From positions 1 through 12,521 of the forward strand of contig DMOO01000046.1 of assembly GCA_003456855.1 (NCBI GenBank): DNA of 12,521 nucleotides. Reading direction: 5' to 3'. The notes below the pieces were generated by a model. That model did not search any database, was not told the origin of the DNA, and was given only the letters and a program-made list of their open reading frames with translations. Positions 6,478 through 12,521 of this stretch are shown here, in pieces. The position numbers were made by a program, and so were the translations under genes. How positions within the stretch are numbered: position 1 is the first letter of the stretch; each line of letters starts with the position of its first letter. The stretch is from Sphaerochaeta sp. Lineage in GTDB: Bacteria; Spirochaetota; Spirochaetia; Sphaerochaetales; Sphaerochaetaceae.

Positions 6478-6518
6478 GATGCACAAATGGCATCTTTATT
6501 CAGACATTTGTGAATAAA
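6478..6518. promoter_or_regulatory. Interlocked inverted repeats between divergent genes
   Basis: Three dyads interlock between the DUF1576 and EEP genes: GATGC (6478-6482) with GCATC (6490-6494); TTTATTCA (6495-6502) with TGAATAAA (6511-6518), an 8-bp perfect pair around an 8-base spacer; and ACAAATG (6483-6489) with CATTTGT (6505-6511), whose second arm overlaps the previous dyad. They could be operators serving both genes or alternative structures. No regulator gene is adjacent. The repeats are seen directly; function is inferred. Confidence 0.5.
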
Positions 6519-6528
6519 ATCTCCAATC

Positions 6529-6557
6529 TTGATTAAGAAATCCCCGGGATACATAAT
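6529..6557 (+). promoter_or_regulatory. Probable promoter of the EEP-family gene
   Basis: TTGATT (6529-6534), a 17-bp spacer and CATAAT (6552-6557) form a reasonable sigma-70-type promoter. The expected start point is at 6564-6566, practically on the ATG at 6566. There is also no purine-rich Shine-Dalgarno close to that ATG, so the message may be leaderless or nearly so. Confidence 0.45.
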
Positions 6558-6565
6558 TATCTGCG

Positions 6566-7627
6566 ATGAAGACGCTATTCAAGATACTGGTTTCCCTGCT
6601 GCTCATGATACTGATCGCCCTCCTTGGCTTCATAGCCATTCTCAGCATAATGGAGTACAAACCCAAAAAGGTGCAGAACCTGCCTGTTGAGAGCGAGATC
6701 CCCACCCAGGAGAACATCCAGCTGGGGAAGGAGCTGACGCTTCTGAGCTGGAACATAGGCTATGGCGGACTTGGAAAGGAGATGGACTTCTTCATGGACG
6801 GAGGAGAGATGACAAGACCTGAGAGCAAGTCTGTCGTCAACGGCTATCTCAGGGGCATCAAGGCAACAATCAGCGGAATAGACCCGGACATAGTACTATT
6901 GCAGGAGGTCGATGCCTCTAGCAGAAGAAGCTACAACATAGACGAGAGGGAGGTCCTTGGTCAGGGCTTCGATTACAGCTCCTATGCGCTAAACTACTCC
7001 TGTATCTTCGTTCCGGTGCCCTTCCCACCTATGGGAACAGTCTACTCCGGTCTCTATACAATGACCGATGACCTCACAATGGAGTCTGCCAAGAGAATCG
7101 CCCTCAAGTGCCCGTTTGCCTGGCCTGTCAGAATCTTCAACCTGAAACGGTGCCTTATGGCAAGCTATCTGCCGATCGAAGGAAGCGACAAGAAGCTTGT
7201 TGTCGTGAACCTGCATCTCGAGGCCTATACAAAGGGCGATGAAAGGGTCGAGCAGACCCAGCAGCTTCTTACCTTCATGCAGGAGGAGTACGAGAAAGGC
7301 AACTACGTGATCGCAGCCGGTGATTTCAACCAGTTCATGCCGGGAAGCAGAGAGGTCTATCCAAAGACCAGCAGGGACTGGGAGCCCGGGACCTTGGACG
7401 AGAGCCTGATACCTGAGGGCTGGACCCTGGTTTATGACCTGTCGGTTCCCACTGCGAGGTCAAACAACCAGCCATACGATCCTGAGAATCTAACAGTTCA
7501 GCACTACTCGATAGATGGAATGATAGTATCTCCCAACGTGAACCTTATAAGCCTTGAGACTGTGGACAAGGGCTTCCTGTACTCTGACCACAACCCTGTG
7601 AAGCTCAGATTCTCCCTGAAGGACTGA
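6566..7627 (+). CDS. Membrane-anchored endonuclease/exonuclease/phosphatase-family protein
   Basis: This 353-aa protein starts with one hydrophobic helix (residues 5-29) after a short basic N terminus, which should act as an uncleaved anchor or signal sequence and place the catalytic domain outside the inner membrane. The rest is an EEP-fold hydrolase (DNase I/inositol phosphatase/sphingomyelinase superfamily). The metal and catalytic residues are in order: Asn63 (SWNIGYGG), Glu114 (LLQEVD), His217 (VNLHLEA), Asp253 and Asn255 (AAGDFNQF), Asp317 (SIDGM) and Asp341-His342 (SDHNP). All are present, so the enzyme should be active on a phosphodiester or phosphomonoester; the substrate cannot be read from the sequence. 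There is no clear Shine-Dalgarno before ATG 6566, and no better downstream start that would keep the membrane helix. Confidence 0.85.
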   Translation: MKTLFKILVSLLLMILIALLGFIAILSIMEYKPKKVQNLPVESEIPTQENIQLGKELTLLSWNIGYGGLGKEMDFFMDGGEMTRPESKSVVNGYLRGIKATISGIDPDIVLLQEVDASSRRSYNIDEREVLGQGFDYSSYALNYSCIFVPVPFPPMGTVYSGLYTMTDDLTMESAKRIALKCPFAWPVRIFNLKRCLMASYLPIEGSDKKLVVVNLHLEAYTKGDERVEQTQQLLTFMQEEYEKGNYVIAAGDFNQFMPGSREVYPKTSRDWEPGTLDESLIPEGWTLVYDLSVPTARSNNQPYDPENLTVQHYSIDGMIVSPNVNLISLETVDKGFLYSDHNPVKLRFSLKD

Positions 7628-7644
7628 GGAATCAGATTCATTAT

Positions 7645-7670
7645 GCAGGGAAGCATGGCCTTTACCCTGC
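7645..7670. terminator. Weak hairpin between convergent genes
   Basis: GCAGGG (7645-7650) pairs with CCCTGC (7665-7670) around a 14-base loop, in the 52-bp gap between the convergent EEP and outer-membrane protein genes. It has no run of T on either side, so intrinsic termination would be weak. It is the only dyad I see in this gap. Confidence 0.35.
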
Positions 7671-7679
7671 CCGCATTTA

Positions 7680-8264
7680 TCAGAAGGTACCGCCAAGTCC
7701 CACGGATGCAGTGAACTTGAATCTGTTAACATCCAAGATATGGTTGTAGGCATCACCCCTATATGGTTTGGAATCGGCGAACCCTGCAAAGAAATAGGAA
7801 ACACCACCATTCAGACATATCGCGAAATGCCGCCATAGGGTAAGCTGGATATCAGCCATTGCACTCAGACCAATGTGGAGCTGATTGGATTTGTATTCTG
7901 ATTCTCCCATCTCTCCATAGAGCATATACAGATCGAGTCCACCACCTAATCTGATCTTGATATTCGAAAGGTCAAACCTGCCCATAACACCCAAAACAAT
8001 GTCCTGGTTCAGCTCTGTCTCATATTCATACGTGTATATTTCACCATTTTCGATAATTGGAGCAAACTGGTTAAGATCAACAGAAAGGGACATGCCCATA
8101 TCAAAATCATGGATGTACCTCAGTCCAAGATCCATTCCGTATACGTCTCCATCCTTTTCAAATCCGGTAACGGATATAACAGTGTTCCTTCCAGAAGCGA
8201 AAACCGGAACCAGAATGCTGACAAGGCATATAACCAAACAAAAAGCTTTTGCAAACCTTCTCAT
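7680..8264 (-). CDS. Small outer-membrane beta-barrel protein
   Basis: This is a 194-aa exported protein that I cannot place in a named family. It begins with a signal peptide (basic MRRFAKAF, a hydrophobic core, likely cleavage after VFA near residue 24). The mature part alternates polar and hydrophobic residues in many short strands (for example YGMDLGLRYIHDFDMGMSLS, IKIRLGGGLDLYM, FKFTASVGLGGTF) and ends in Phe, the usual signature of outer-membrane barrels. Length fits a barrel of about eight strands. ATG 8264 is chosen because GGAG lies 5 bases upstream; a GTG two codons earlier would overlap that site. It starts 2 bp after the lipoprotein hydrolase gene, so the two are co-translated, probably under the TetR operator further upstream. 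A structural or small-porin role is inferred. Confidence 0.75.
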   Translation of the reverse strand: MRRFAKAFCLVICLVSILVPVFASGRNTVISVTGFEKDGDVYGMDLGLRYIHDFDMGMSLSVDLNQFAPIIENGEIYTYEYETELNQDIVLGVMGRFDLSNIKIRLGGGLDLYMLYGEMGESEYKSNQLHIGLSAMADIQLTLWRHFAICLNGGVSYFFAGFADSKPYRGDAYNHILDVNRFKFTASVGLGGTF

Positions 8265-8266
8265 AT

Positions 8267-9190
8267 TCACTCCACAATGTTGATTCGCTGGTCCTGATAA
8301 AGACTGTTGCTCAGTATCTCTGCATCATCTCCGATGAAGGCCTTCGCAGCCTCTTCATCACCGCATAGCTGCCACATGAACCAGGCAGTCATGTATCCGT
8401 CTGAATATGAAAGCATGTCTCCATGTTCGGCATTGTTTCTTCTTGCCTTGACTTTTGTGACCGTATTTGGAACAGCATCATATATCTCATCCAGCTGAGC
8501 TCCAGAGACCACAAGATCCTCATAGGCGGCTCCAGTGCTGGACACCATGAATATAGGACAGGATACAAGACTTGGATCATAGTCCCACATGAACCCTTCA
8601 GCCAGGTCAAGGCTTGCAGGGCTGGCAGCGAATATTGTCTTTATCAGACTACTGTTTTTGTTTTCTGTAGCGGCATTGATTACACCAACACCACCCTGGG
8701 AATGGCCCGAAACTCCGATTCTGTCCATATCGACATGTCCGTAGAATGGATTGTCATCCCATCCGTCAAGGACCTCTGTCTCGTTGACTTTCTTCAGAAA
8801 CCTGACACACATCTCAGATGAGAATCCGCTCCAGGAGTTCATCTCCTCCGTTCCTATGACAATGAAGCCCCAGGATGCCAGATGAGCCAATACAGGAACA
8901 TAGGATGAGGCTCGCACCCCAGTACCGTTGGAGAAGATGACAACCGGCCACTTCTCTGTGCCTTCAGTGATTGCAGAAGGATAGAAGACCTCAAACTTCT
9001 CGAAGTCCTGAAGAATTGCTCGACTTTTGTAGTGGACCTCGTATTTGCCGTCTGCAAGATATCTGGCCTCGATCTGGCCACCTGTATTCACTGTTGTGTT
9101 GTAATCGTCTCTCACCGCCGGTTCCCCCATGCAAGAAACAAGTGTCGGTAACATGATAAGCAATGATAGATATAAAAGGTTTTTCCTCAT
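8267..9190 (-). CDS. Lipoprotein alpha/beta hydrolase (chlorophyllase/PETase-like fold)
   Basis: This 307-aa protein has a lipoprotein signal: basic MRKN, a hydrophobic stretch and the lipobox LVSC with Cys20 as the lipidated residue, so it should be anchored in the envelope. The mature enzyme is an alpha/beta hydrolase. VVIFSNGTG (83-91) is the oxyanion-hole region, Ser164 in GHSQGG is the nucleophile, and His256 (NNAEHGDM) is the catalytic base; the acid is probably Asp225 or a near neighbour. The pattern resembles the chlorophyllase/dienelactone hydrolase/polyester hydrolase group, so an esterase or lipase role on an external ester is likely, with unknown substrate. GAGGGTGA precedes ATG 9190. 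It is the first gene of an operon with the small barrel protein, and its promoter carries the putative TetR operator. Confidence 0.84.
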   Translation of the reverse strand: MRKNLLYLSLLIMLPTLVSCMGEPAVRDDYNTTVNTGGQIEARYLADGKYEVHYKSRAILQDFEKFEVFYPSAITEGTEKWPVVIFSNGTGVRASSYVPVLAHLASWGFIVIGTEEMNSWSGFSSEMCVRFLKKVNETEVLDGWDDNPFYGHVDMDRIGVSGHSQGGVGVINAATENKNSSLIKTIFAASPASLDLAEGFMWDYDPSLVSCPIFMVSSTGAAYEDLVVSGAQLDEIYDAVPNTVTKVKARRNNAEHGDMLSYSDGYMTAWFMWQLCGDEEAAKAFIGDDAEILSNSLYQDQRINIVE

Positions 9191-9214
9191 TCGGTCACCC
9201 TCTTTTGTTTAGTT

Positions 9215-9239
9215 TATAATCATGGTACATTTGTACCAT
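9215..9239. promoter_or_regulatory. TetR-type operator and divergent promoters
   Basis: ATGGTACA (9222-9229) and TGTACCAT (9232-9239) form an 18-bp dyad with a 2-base centre, typical of TetR operators. It sits between the divergent TetR and hydrolase genes. On the plus strand TATAAT (9215-9220) predicts a TetR transcript starting inside the dyad. On the minus strand a TATAAA lies just beyond it, with the dyad filling the space between that -10 and a weak -35. A bound dimer would therefore block both promoters. The dyad is plain; the regulator assignment rests on adjacency. Confidence 0.75.
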
Positions 9240-9300
9240 AAACACGGGAGGAAATTAAGATTCCAACCAAAAAATGGAGCAAATACAGGGGAATTGTACC

Positions 9301-9810
9301 ATGGCTCAGAGAAAACTCAATGAAGAGATAATTCATTGCATCATAGAATCATTGACTGACCTGCTAAAGGAGAAGCCTTTCGAGAACATAACCATAGTGG
9401 AGATAATCACCCATGCAGGTGTGAGCAGAAACTCCTTCTACAGGAACTTCACCAGCAAGGAGGATATTCTTGTCAGACACATAAAGGATACCACCGAGGA
9501 CCTTGTCGAAAGCAACAGAATCCCGATTCTCCAGGTTTCTTGGGAGGTCTATGTCCAAGGCATGATTGAACACCTCTACAGTCACAGAGAGTTTCTTGAC
9601 CTACTGGAGAAAAACGGAAAGCTCCACCTGATCAGCGACATAGTGGATGAAACAATACGGAAAAGAACTGAAGGGAAACTGGATTCCTACCACCAGGCGT
9701 TCCTTGCAGGAGGACTCTTCAACATCTACAAGCAATGGGCCCACAACGGCTACACCCCGTCACCGGCAGAGATAGCAAAGACCTTCCGAAGTCATGTGTT
9801 GGGATTTTAA
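9301..9810 (+). CDS. TetR-family transcriptional regulator
   Basis: This is a 169-aa TetR-family repressor. The N-terminal HTH is clear (ITIVEIITHAGVSRNSFYRN, residues 30-49, followed by FTSKEDIL). The rest is all-helical and ends with NIYKQWAHNGYTPSPAEIAK, a pattern typical of the C-terminal dimerisation domain in AcrR-like proteins from Firmicutes and relatives. Ligand and target are not visible. I prefer ATG 9301, which has AGGGGA about 8 bases upstream, over the in-frame ATG at 9274, which has no ribosome-binding site at a usable distance; a strong GGGAGGAAA at 9246-9254 lies too far from either. The operator dyad upstream suggests it represses itself and the divergent lipoprotein hydrolase-barrel operon. 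A further half-site overlaps the chosen start codon. Confidence 0.88.
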   Translation: MAQRKLNEEIIHCIIESLTDLLKEKPFENITIVEIITHAGVSRNSFYRNFTSKEDILVRHIKDTTEDLVESNRIPILQVSWEVYVQGMIEHLYSHREFLDLLEKNGKLHLISDIVDETIRKRTEGKLDSYHQAFLAGGLFNIYKQWAHNGYTPSPAEIAKTFRSHVLGF

Positions 9811-9904
9811 GCTGTCGATTTCCTGGAATACCTTTATGTACTTCGCAGTGTGAGCAATCACAAAGAAAATGGTCAGCTCAGAATCTCATATCTCAATCTG
9901 ATAT

Positions 9905-10348
9905 ATGAATCCTGAAGAACCTGGCAGTCCAAGAGCTTCATCACACCCAACTTGGACAGCTCCTTTTCAGAGACCAGGGATTGGCAGCTATGCAATCCAG
10001 ATAGGAGAGCTGAAGATCGGTGCAATAGTCGCTTTGAACGCCTTGGGTGACATCTATGGCTGGAGGACCAATGAGCAGATTGCAGGTCTTCTCACCGAAG
10101 ACAGGAAAAGCCTTCGAAGCACAATGGAATACATGAGCTCATCAATCGAAGCCAAGGAGAACAAATTCACAGGCAATACAACGTTGGCCGTGATTGTGAC
10201 CAACGCATACTTTGACAAGGCTCAGCTCTGCAAGATTGCCGGCATGGCTCATGATGGTTATGCAAGGTCCATCAATCCTGTCCACACATCAGGACCCCGC
10301 TATATCTTCAGTCAGAATACAATGAACCGACCGTTACTACCAATATAA
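9905..10348 (+). pseudogene. Remnant of a P1/S58-family (DmpA/NylC-like) peptidase
   Basis: A 147-codon frame contains the middle of a P1-family (MEROPS S58) peptidase, enzymes that self-cleave before a Ser/Thr nucleophile and act as aminopeptidases or amide hydrolases. Recognisable blocks are GIGSYAIQIGELKIGAIVAL with NALGDI (residues 25-50) and NTTLAVIVTNA then AGMAHDGYARSINPVHT (91-128), including the NTT site where such proteins self-cleave. The family is usually over 300 aa: about 150 residues are missing at the N terminus, and the match stops at YIFS (base 10312), after which the frame reads an unrelated tail. Residues 1-24 do not fit the family, and there is no good ribosome-binding site. 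The region 9811-9904 shows no further match in any forward frame. It is most likely a non-functional fragment. Confidence 0.75.
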
Positions 10349-10396
10349 TACAGGGTCAAAAGTTTGCAAAACAAAAATACTGGCAGAATAGATGCA

Positions 10397-11233
10397 TCAG
10401 TTTGAGCTGTTTGCCTTCCCTGAATCAATCTGGTAGAGCCTCTTTGCAATGAGAACGGTCACAACCACCCAGAGAGTGCCCCATACCTCAACCACCCACA
10501 ATGGCATGATGCCTCTTTGGTACAAGGCAGGGAACGTGTCCATAAGCATATGCAGGATGATTGCCAACAGGAGGAATCCCCTCTTTGCCTTGAGGACACC
10601 GTGGTAGACAATGACCGTCAGTCCAATATGAAGGAACATCGCAGACAGACGCTCAATGATGTTCAAAAACATCATGGTGTAGTTGAACGAGGCTGCTGCC
10701 CGAACTGCCGGAAGTGCGGCGGAAGCGTTTTCCTCTGTGATCTTCAATGCACTGAGAGCATTCTCTACATTTCCCTTTGAGAACAAGACCGCCACTGCCA
10801 GATATGTGATGATTGAAGGCAGAAGCACAGTCAATATCTCTATTCCACCGTGGCCAATCCCGTACATGACAGCATTTTCACTGGTGCGGTTCCACTTCAA
10901 GACCCATTTCATGATTACATAACGTCCACACTCCTCGAAAACACCTGCCATGGTGATTCCGTAGATGACATAGGCGGCAACATTTCCATTGATGTACCTT
11001 GAAACCGGATTGTCCGCGACGATGCAGAGGTAATGCACACCAAGCTCCAGCACACGTGCAGATACAATGAAACCGACGGCGCCGGCGATGAGCCAACTGA
11101 TATTGGTCTGCTTCCTATGTCTCCTTCTCCAATAGACGAATAGAAGGACAGGTATTGCAATCATCAGTACTACCGTGATGGTCAACGCCGGTATGCTGCT
11201 TCTGCCAATGACGATGTTATCAAATGCTGTCAT
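10397..11233 (-). CDS. YhfC-family intramembrane metalloprotease
   Basis: This is a 278-aa inner-membrane protein with about seven or eight hydrophobic segments, matching the YhfC (DUF2324) family, related to PrsW/CAAX-type intramembrane proteases. Candidate metal-site residues lie in membrane segments: Glu100-Glu101 in FEECGRY, His128 in GHGGIE, His202 in FLHIGLTVIVYHG, and His228 with Asp232 in HMLMDTFPALYQ. A proteolytic role is predicted from the family, but substrates are unknown. AGGAG stands 7 bases before ATG 11233, and the ATGA overlap with the preceding MerR gene couples the two. The MerR is itself membrane-anchored, so one possibility is that this protease acts on, or is controlled by, its neighbour; nothing in the sequence proves it. 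The C terminus is soluble and short. Confidence 0.85.
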   Translation of the reverse strand: MTAFDNIVIGRSSIPALTITVVLMIAIPVLLFVYWRRRHRKQTNISWLIAGAVGFIVSARVLELGVHYLCIVADNPVSRYINGNVAAYVIYGITMAGVFEECGRYVIMKWVLKWNRTSENAVMYGIGHGGIEILTVLLPSIITYLAVAVLFSKGNVENALSALKITEENASAALPAVRAAASFNYTMMFLNIIERLSAMFLHIGLTVIVYHGVLKAKRGFLLLAIILHMLMDTFPALYQRGIMPLWVVEVWGTLWVVVTVLIAKRLYQIDSGKANSSN

Positions 11234-11955
11234 TTGCCATCTCCTTGCCAGACTTCAACGCAGAATCCTCTGTGGCCACATGAAGTGCAGGTCAGCTTGC
11301 GGGCTGTCGGTGTATGGTTTGCAAAAAAGGCCTCCTTGAATGTTGGTTTGAACACTTTATGGCACTCCGGACAGATGAAACTGGCATGTCTGTAATAGTA
11401 CCTGCTGAACAGAATCCCCCAGGGAATTGCCACCAGGACCCATGCGACAAACGGCCACCAAATACCTTTGACGATCCAGAAAATGATGGAGAACACCTGC
11501 AATGCTGAAACAGGAATTCCGGTCAGTAGCGCTATCAGATGGAACTTTTTCTGTTTTTTCTTGTTTTCCATGACAACGGCTATGTCACCTATGATTTCGA
11601 CGGAGTACGAGTCTTTGCTTTTAAGCCAGTTCTTCAGTTCCCGAAGCTTTCCCACCTTCTCCTGCTGCTCGGAGATCTCATCCGCAAGTGCATTCTCCTG
11701 CTGCTCAATCAACAGCGAGATCAGCTTCTCGGGATGCTCCTCCTTCAGGATCTGGGAAATGGCATCAATCGGAAGTCCGACTTCGCGCAGAAAGCAGATG
11801 ACCTTCATGCGCTTAAGATCGTCTTCCGAATAGAGTCGCCTCCCACCTTCGGAAAGCTCACTGGGAATCAGGATGCCTCTGGTATCGTAGTATTGAACTG
11901 TTCGGACAGTAACACCACAGAGCTTTGCAATCTCTCCAGTCGTGTATTTTGACAC
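11230..11955 (-). CDS. Membrane-anchored MerR regulator with C-terminal zinc ribbon
   Basis: This is a 241-aa regulator. Residues 1-72 are a MerR winged helix (YTTGEIAKLCGVTVRTVQYY ... GGRRLYSEDDLKRM), and 75-112 a coiled-coil-like dimerisation helix rich in Glu and Gln. Residues about 138-187 form two closely spaced transmembrane helices, and the C terminus has two CxxC pairs (Cys195/Cys198 and Cys223/Cys226), the pattern of a zinc ribbon. Metal or redox state could be sensed there, but this is inference. The start is GTG 11955, preceded by a strong AGGAGGTGA (11970-11962). The stop overlaps the YhfC gene by 4 bp. The domain order differs from the MerR near the left end of the window, which lacks the ribbon. 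Confidence 0.87.
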   Translation of the reverse strand: MSKYTTGEIAKLCGVTVRTVQYYDTRGILIPSELSEGGRRLYSEDDLKRMKVICFLREVGLPIDAISQILKEEHPEKLISLLIEQQENALADEISEQQEKVGKLRELKNWLKSKDSYSVEIIGDIAVVMENKKKQKKFHLIALLTGIPVSALQVFSIIFWIVKGIWWPFVAWVLVAIPWGILFSRYYYRHASFICPECHKVFKPTFKEAFFANHTPTARKLTCTSCGHRGFCVEVWQGDGK

Positions 11956-11961
11956 AGCTCT

Positions 11962-12021
11962 TCACCTCCTCTGGGCCAAGAATATTTCATTACGCAACGT
12001 CACGAGCAAGCCCTTACGCAA
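11962..12021 (-). promoter_or_regulatory. MerR-type promoter with 19-bp spacer, and ribosome-binding site
   Basis: On the minus strand TTGCTC (12009-12004) and TATTCT (11984-11979) are separated by 19 bp, the overlong spacing characteristic of promoters activated by MerR proteins. The spacer centre holds an imperfect dyad (CGTGACGTTGCG). An 8-bp direct repeat, TTACGCAA on the plus strand, occurs at 11990-11997 within the spacer and at 12014-12021 just upstream of the -35; the second copy is inside CCCTTACGCAAGGG. The transcript would start near 11972, next to the AGGAGGTGA ribosome-binding site (11970-11962). Autoregulation by the adjacent MerR is inferred. Confidence 0.5.
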
Positions 12022-12047
12022 GGGGATTTTTCAAAAAAAATTGTTTT

Positions 12048-12521
12048 TCACCGATTGCAGAACTCCAGAACCCTGTCATAGAAGTCCTTTGCCTCTTCAA
12101 AAGTTCCGTGGCCAAGCCCTTCATATACAAACAGTTCGCTGCCGGATATCCCGTTTTTCAATTCTCCGGGAGCGTCGTTTCCTACCGTTTTATCATCACT
12201 CCCGGCAATGATGAGTGTCGGGCAGCTGATCTTTGACAGTTCATTGCGGACGTCAAACCGCAGGATCGCATTTGCATTTTTCAGAAAACGGTCATATGAT
12301 GACGGTCTGGTAAATCGGGCAAGCAGCGGGAATAACCTCCGGTTCTTCTGCAGATATCTGTCAGAATACATTCTTTCCGCAGTATCCACCATCAGGGCTG
12401 TGTGATCTCCGCGCTTCGCCATGTCGATCCAGGTCGAAACGGAATCTGTTGCAACAGCATTGGCATACGGAGCCGTAACAGCAAGGATCAGCCGCTCCAC
12501 AACCTCCGGGTGCCTGATGGC
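12048..12521 (-). CDS. Alpha/beta hydrolase, C-terminal part
   Basis: The frame is open to the right edge, so the N terminus, including the nucleophile elbow, lies outside; the GTG at 12500 is not the start, since the family-like AIRHPEVVERLIL reads straight through it. What is visible is the cap region and the C-terminal part of a soluble alpha/beta hydrolase: CPTLIIAGSDDKTVG carries the probable acid Asp, and VYEGLGHGTFEE the catalytic His. Substrate unknown. Arginine codons differ from the rest of the window: 8 of 14 are CGN here against 2 of 18 in the SGNH gene, which hints at a different origin. It ends 92 bp before the MerR-YhfC pair on the same strand; a T-run follows the stop, but no stable stem precedes it. 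Confidence 0.8.
   Translation of the reverse strand, partial: AIRHPEVVERLILAVTAPYANAVATDSVSTWIDMAKRGDHTALMVDTAERMYSDRYLQKNRRLFPLLARFTRPSSYDRFLKNANAILRFDVRNELSKISCPTLIIAGSDDKTVGNDAPGELKNGISGSELFVYEGLGHGTFEEAKDFYDRVLEFCNR

Noticed and set aside
6444..6554. 37-residue N-terminal extension of the DUF1576 protein
   Set aside because: It crosses the dyads and promoter elements, while ATG 6443 has an AGGAG at ideal distance.
11468..11952. Plus-strand Ser- and Leu-rich frames opposite the second MerR gene
   Set aside because: They are antisense shadows of the coiled-coil and DNA-binding parts of a clear MerR protein.
12022..12047. Intrinsic terminator after the partial hydrolase
   Set aside because: There is a T-run on the minus strand, but no stable GC stem precedes it; only a short A/T pairing is possible.

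Overview
The window suggests a mid-GC, diderm bacterium. Two lines of sequence evidence support an outer membrane: a small beta-barrel protein with a signal peptide and a C-terminal Phe, and a lipoprotein with a clear lipobox. Many other families here are ones usually met in Firmicutes-like genomes: YhfC, membrane-anchored MerR proteins, DUF134-NifX fusions and DUF1576. Arginine is written mostly as AGA/AGG. A spirochaete of the Sphaerochaeta/Treponema sort would fit, but this is inference; no rRNA or marker gene is present to settle it.

Left part (1-2060). The window opens inside an IS1182-type transposase, followed by a terminator hairpin and a terminal hairpin that probably marks the right end of the element. 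Forty-two bases further on starts a membrane-anchored MerR regulator that overlaps a YbjQ/UPF0145 gene. Next comes a striking array of three 53-bp tandem units, each folding as a long stem-loop.

Middle part (2082-7670). A leftward DUF134-NifX fusion with a His/Cys-rich tail is preceded by a promoter carrying two near-identical 12-bp palindromes. The half-site of these palindromes also forms the arms of the downstream hairpin array, so the gene is bracketed by copies of one sequence. Diverging from it is a two-gene operon: an HD-domain phosphohydrolase and an SGNH esterase with a beta-rich tail domain. The esterase converges, with 2 bp between stop codons, on a DUF1576 polytopic membrane protein. 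The DUF1576 gene is divergent from a membrane-anchored endonuclease/exonuclease/phosphatase-fold protein.

Right part (7680-12521). A leftward operon encodes a lipoprotein alpha/beta hydrolase and a small outer-membrane barrel. It is divergent from a TetR regulator, with a near-perfect operator between them, so the three genes look like one locally controlled envelope module. After TetR lies a broken remnant of a P1/S58-family peptidase. A second membrane-anchored MerR follows on the minus strand, this one with a zinc ribbon, translationally coupled to a YhfC-family intramembrane metalloprotease. The window ends in a partial alpha/beta hydrolase whose arginine codon use differs from the rest.

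No rRNA, tRNA or CRISPR was seen. No stretch over 300 bp lacks a gene; the longest gaps (770-962, 1900-2081, 2847-2989, 6444-6565, 9191-9300) hold the terminators, repeats and promoters listed. The most unusual element is the DUF134-NifX gene with its matching upstream operators and downstream hairpin array.
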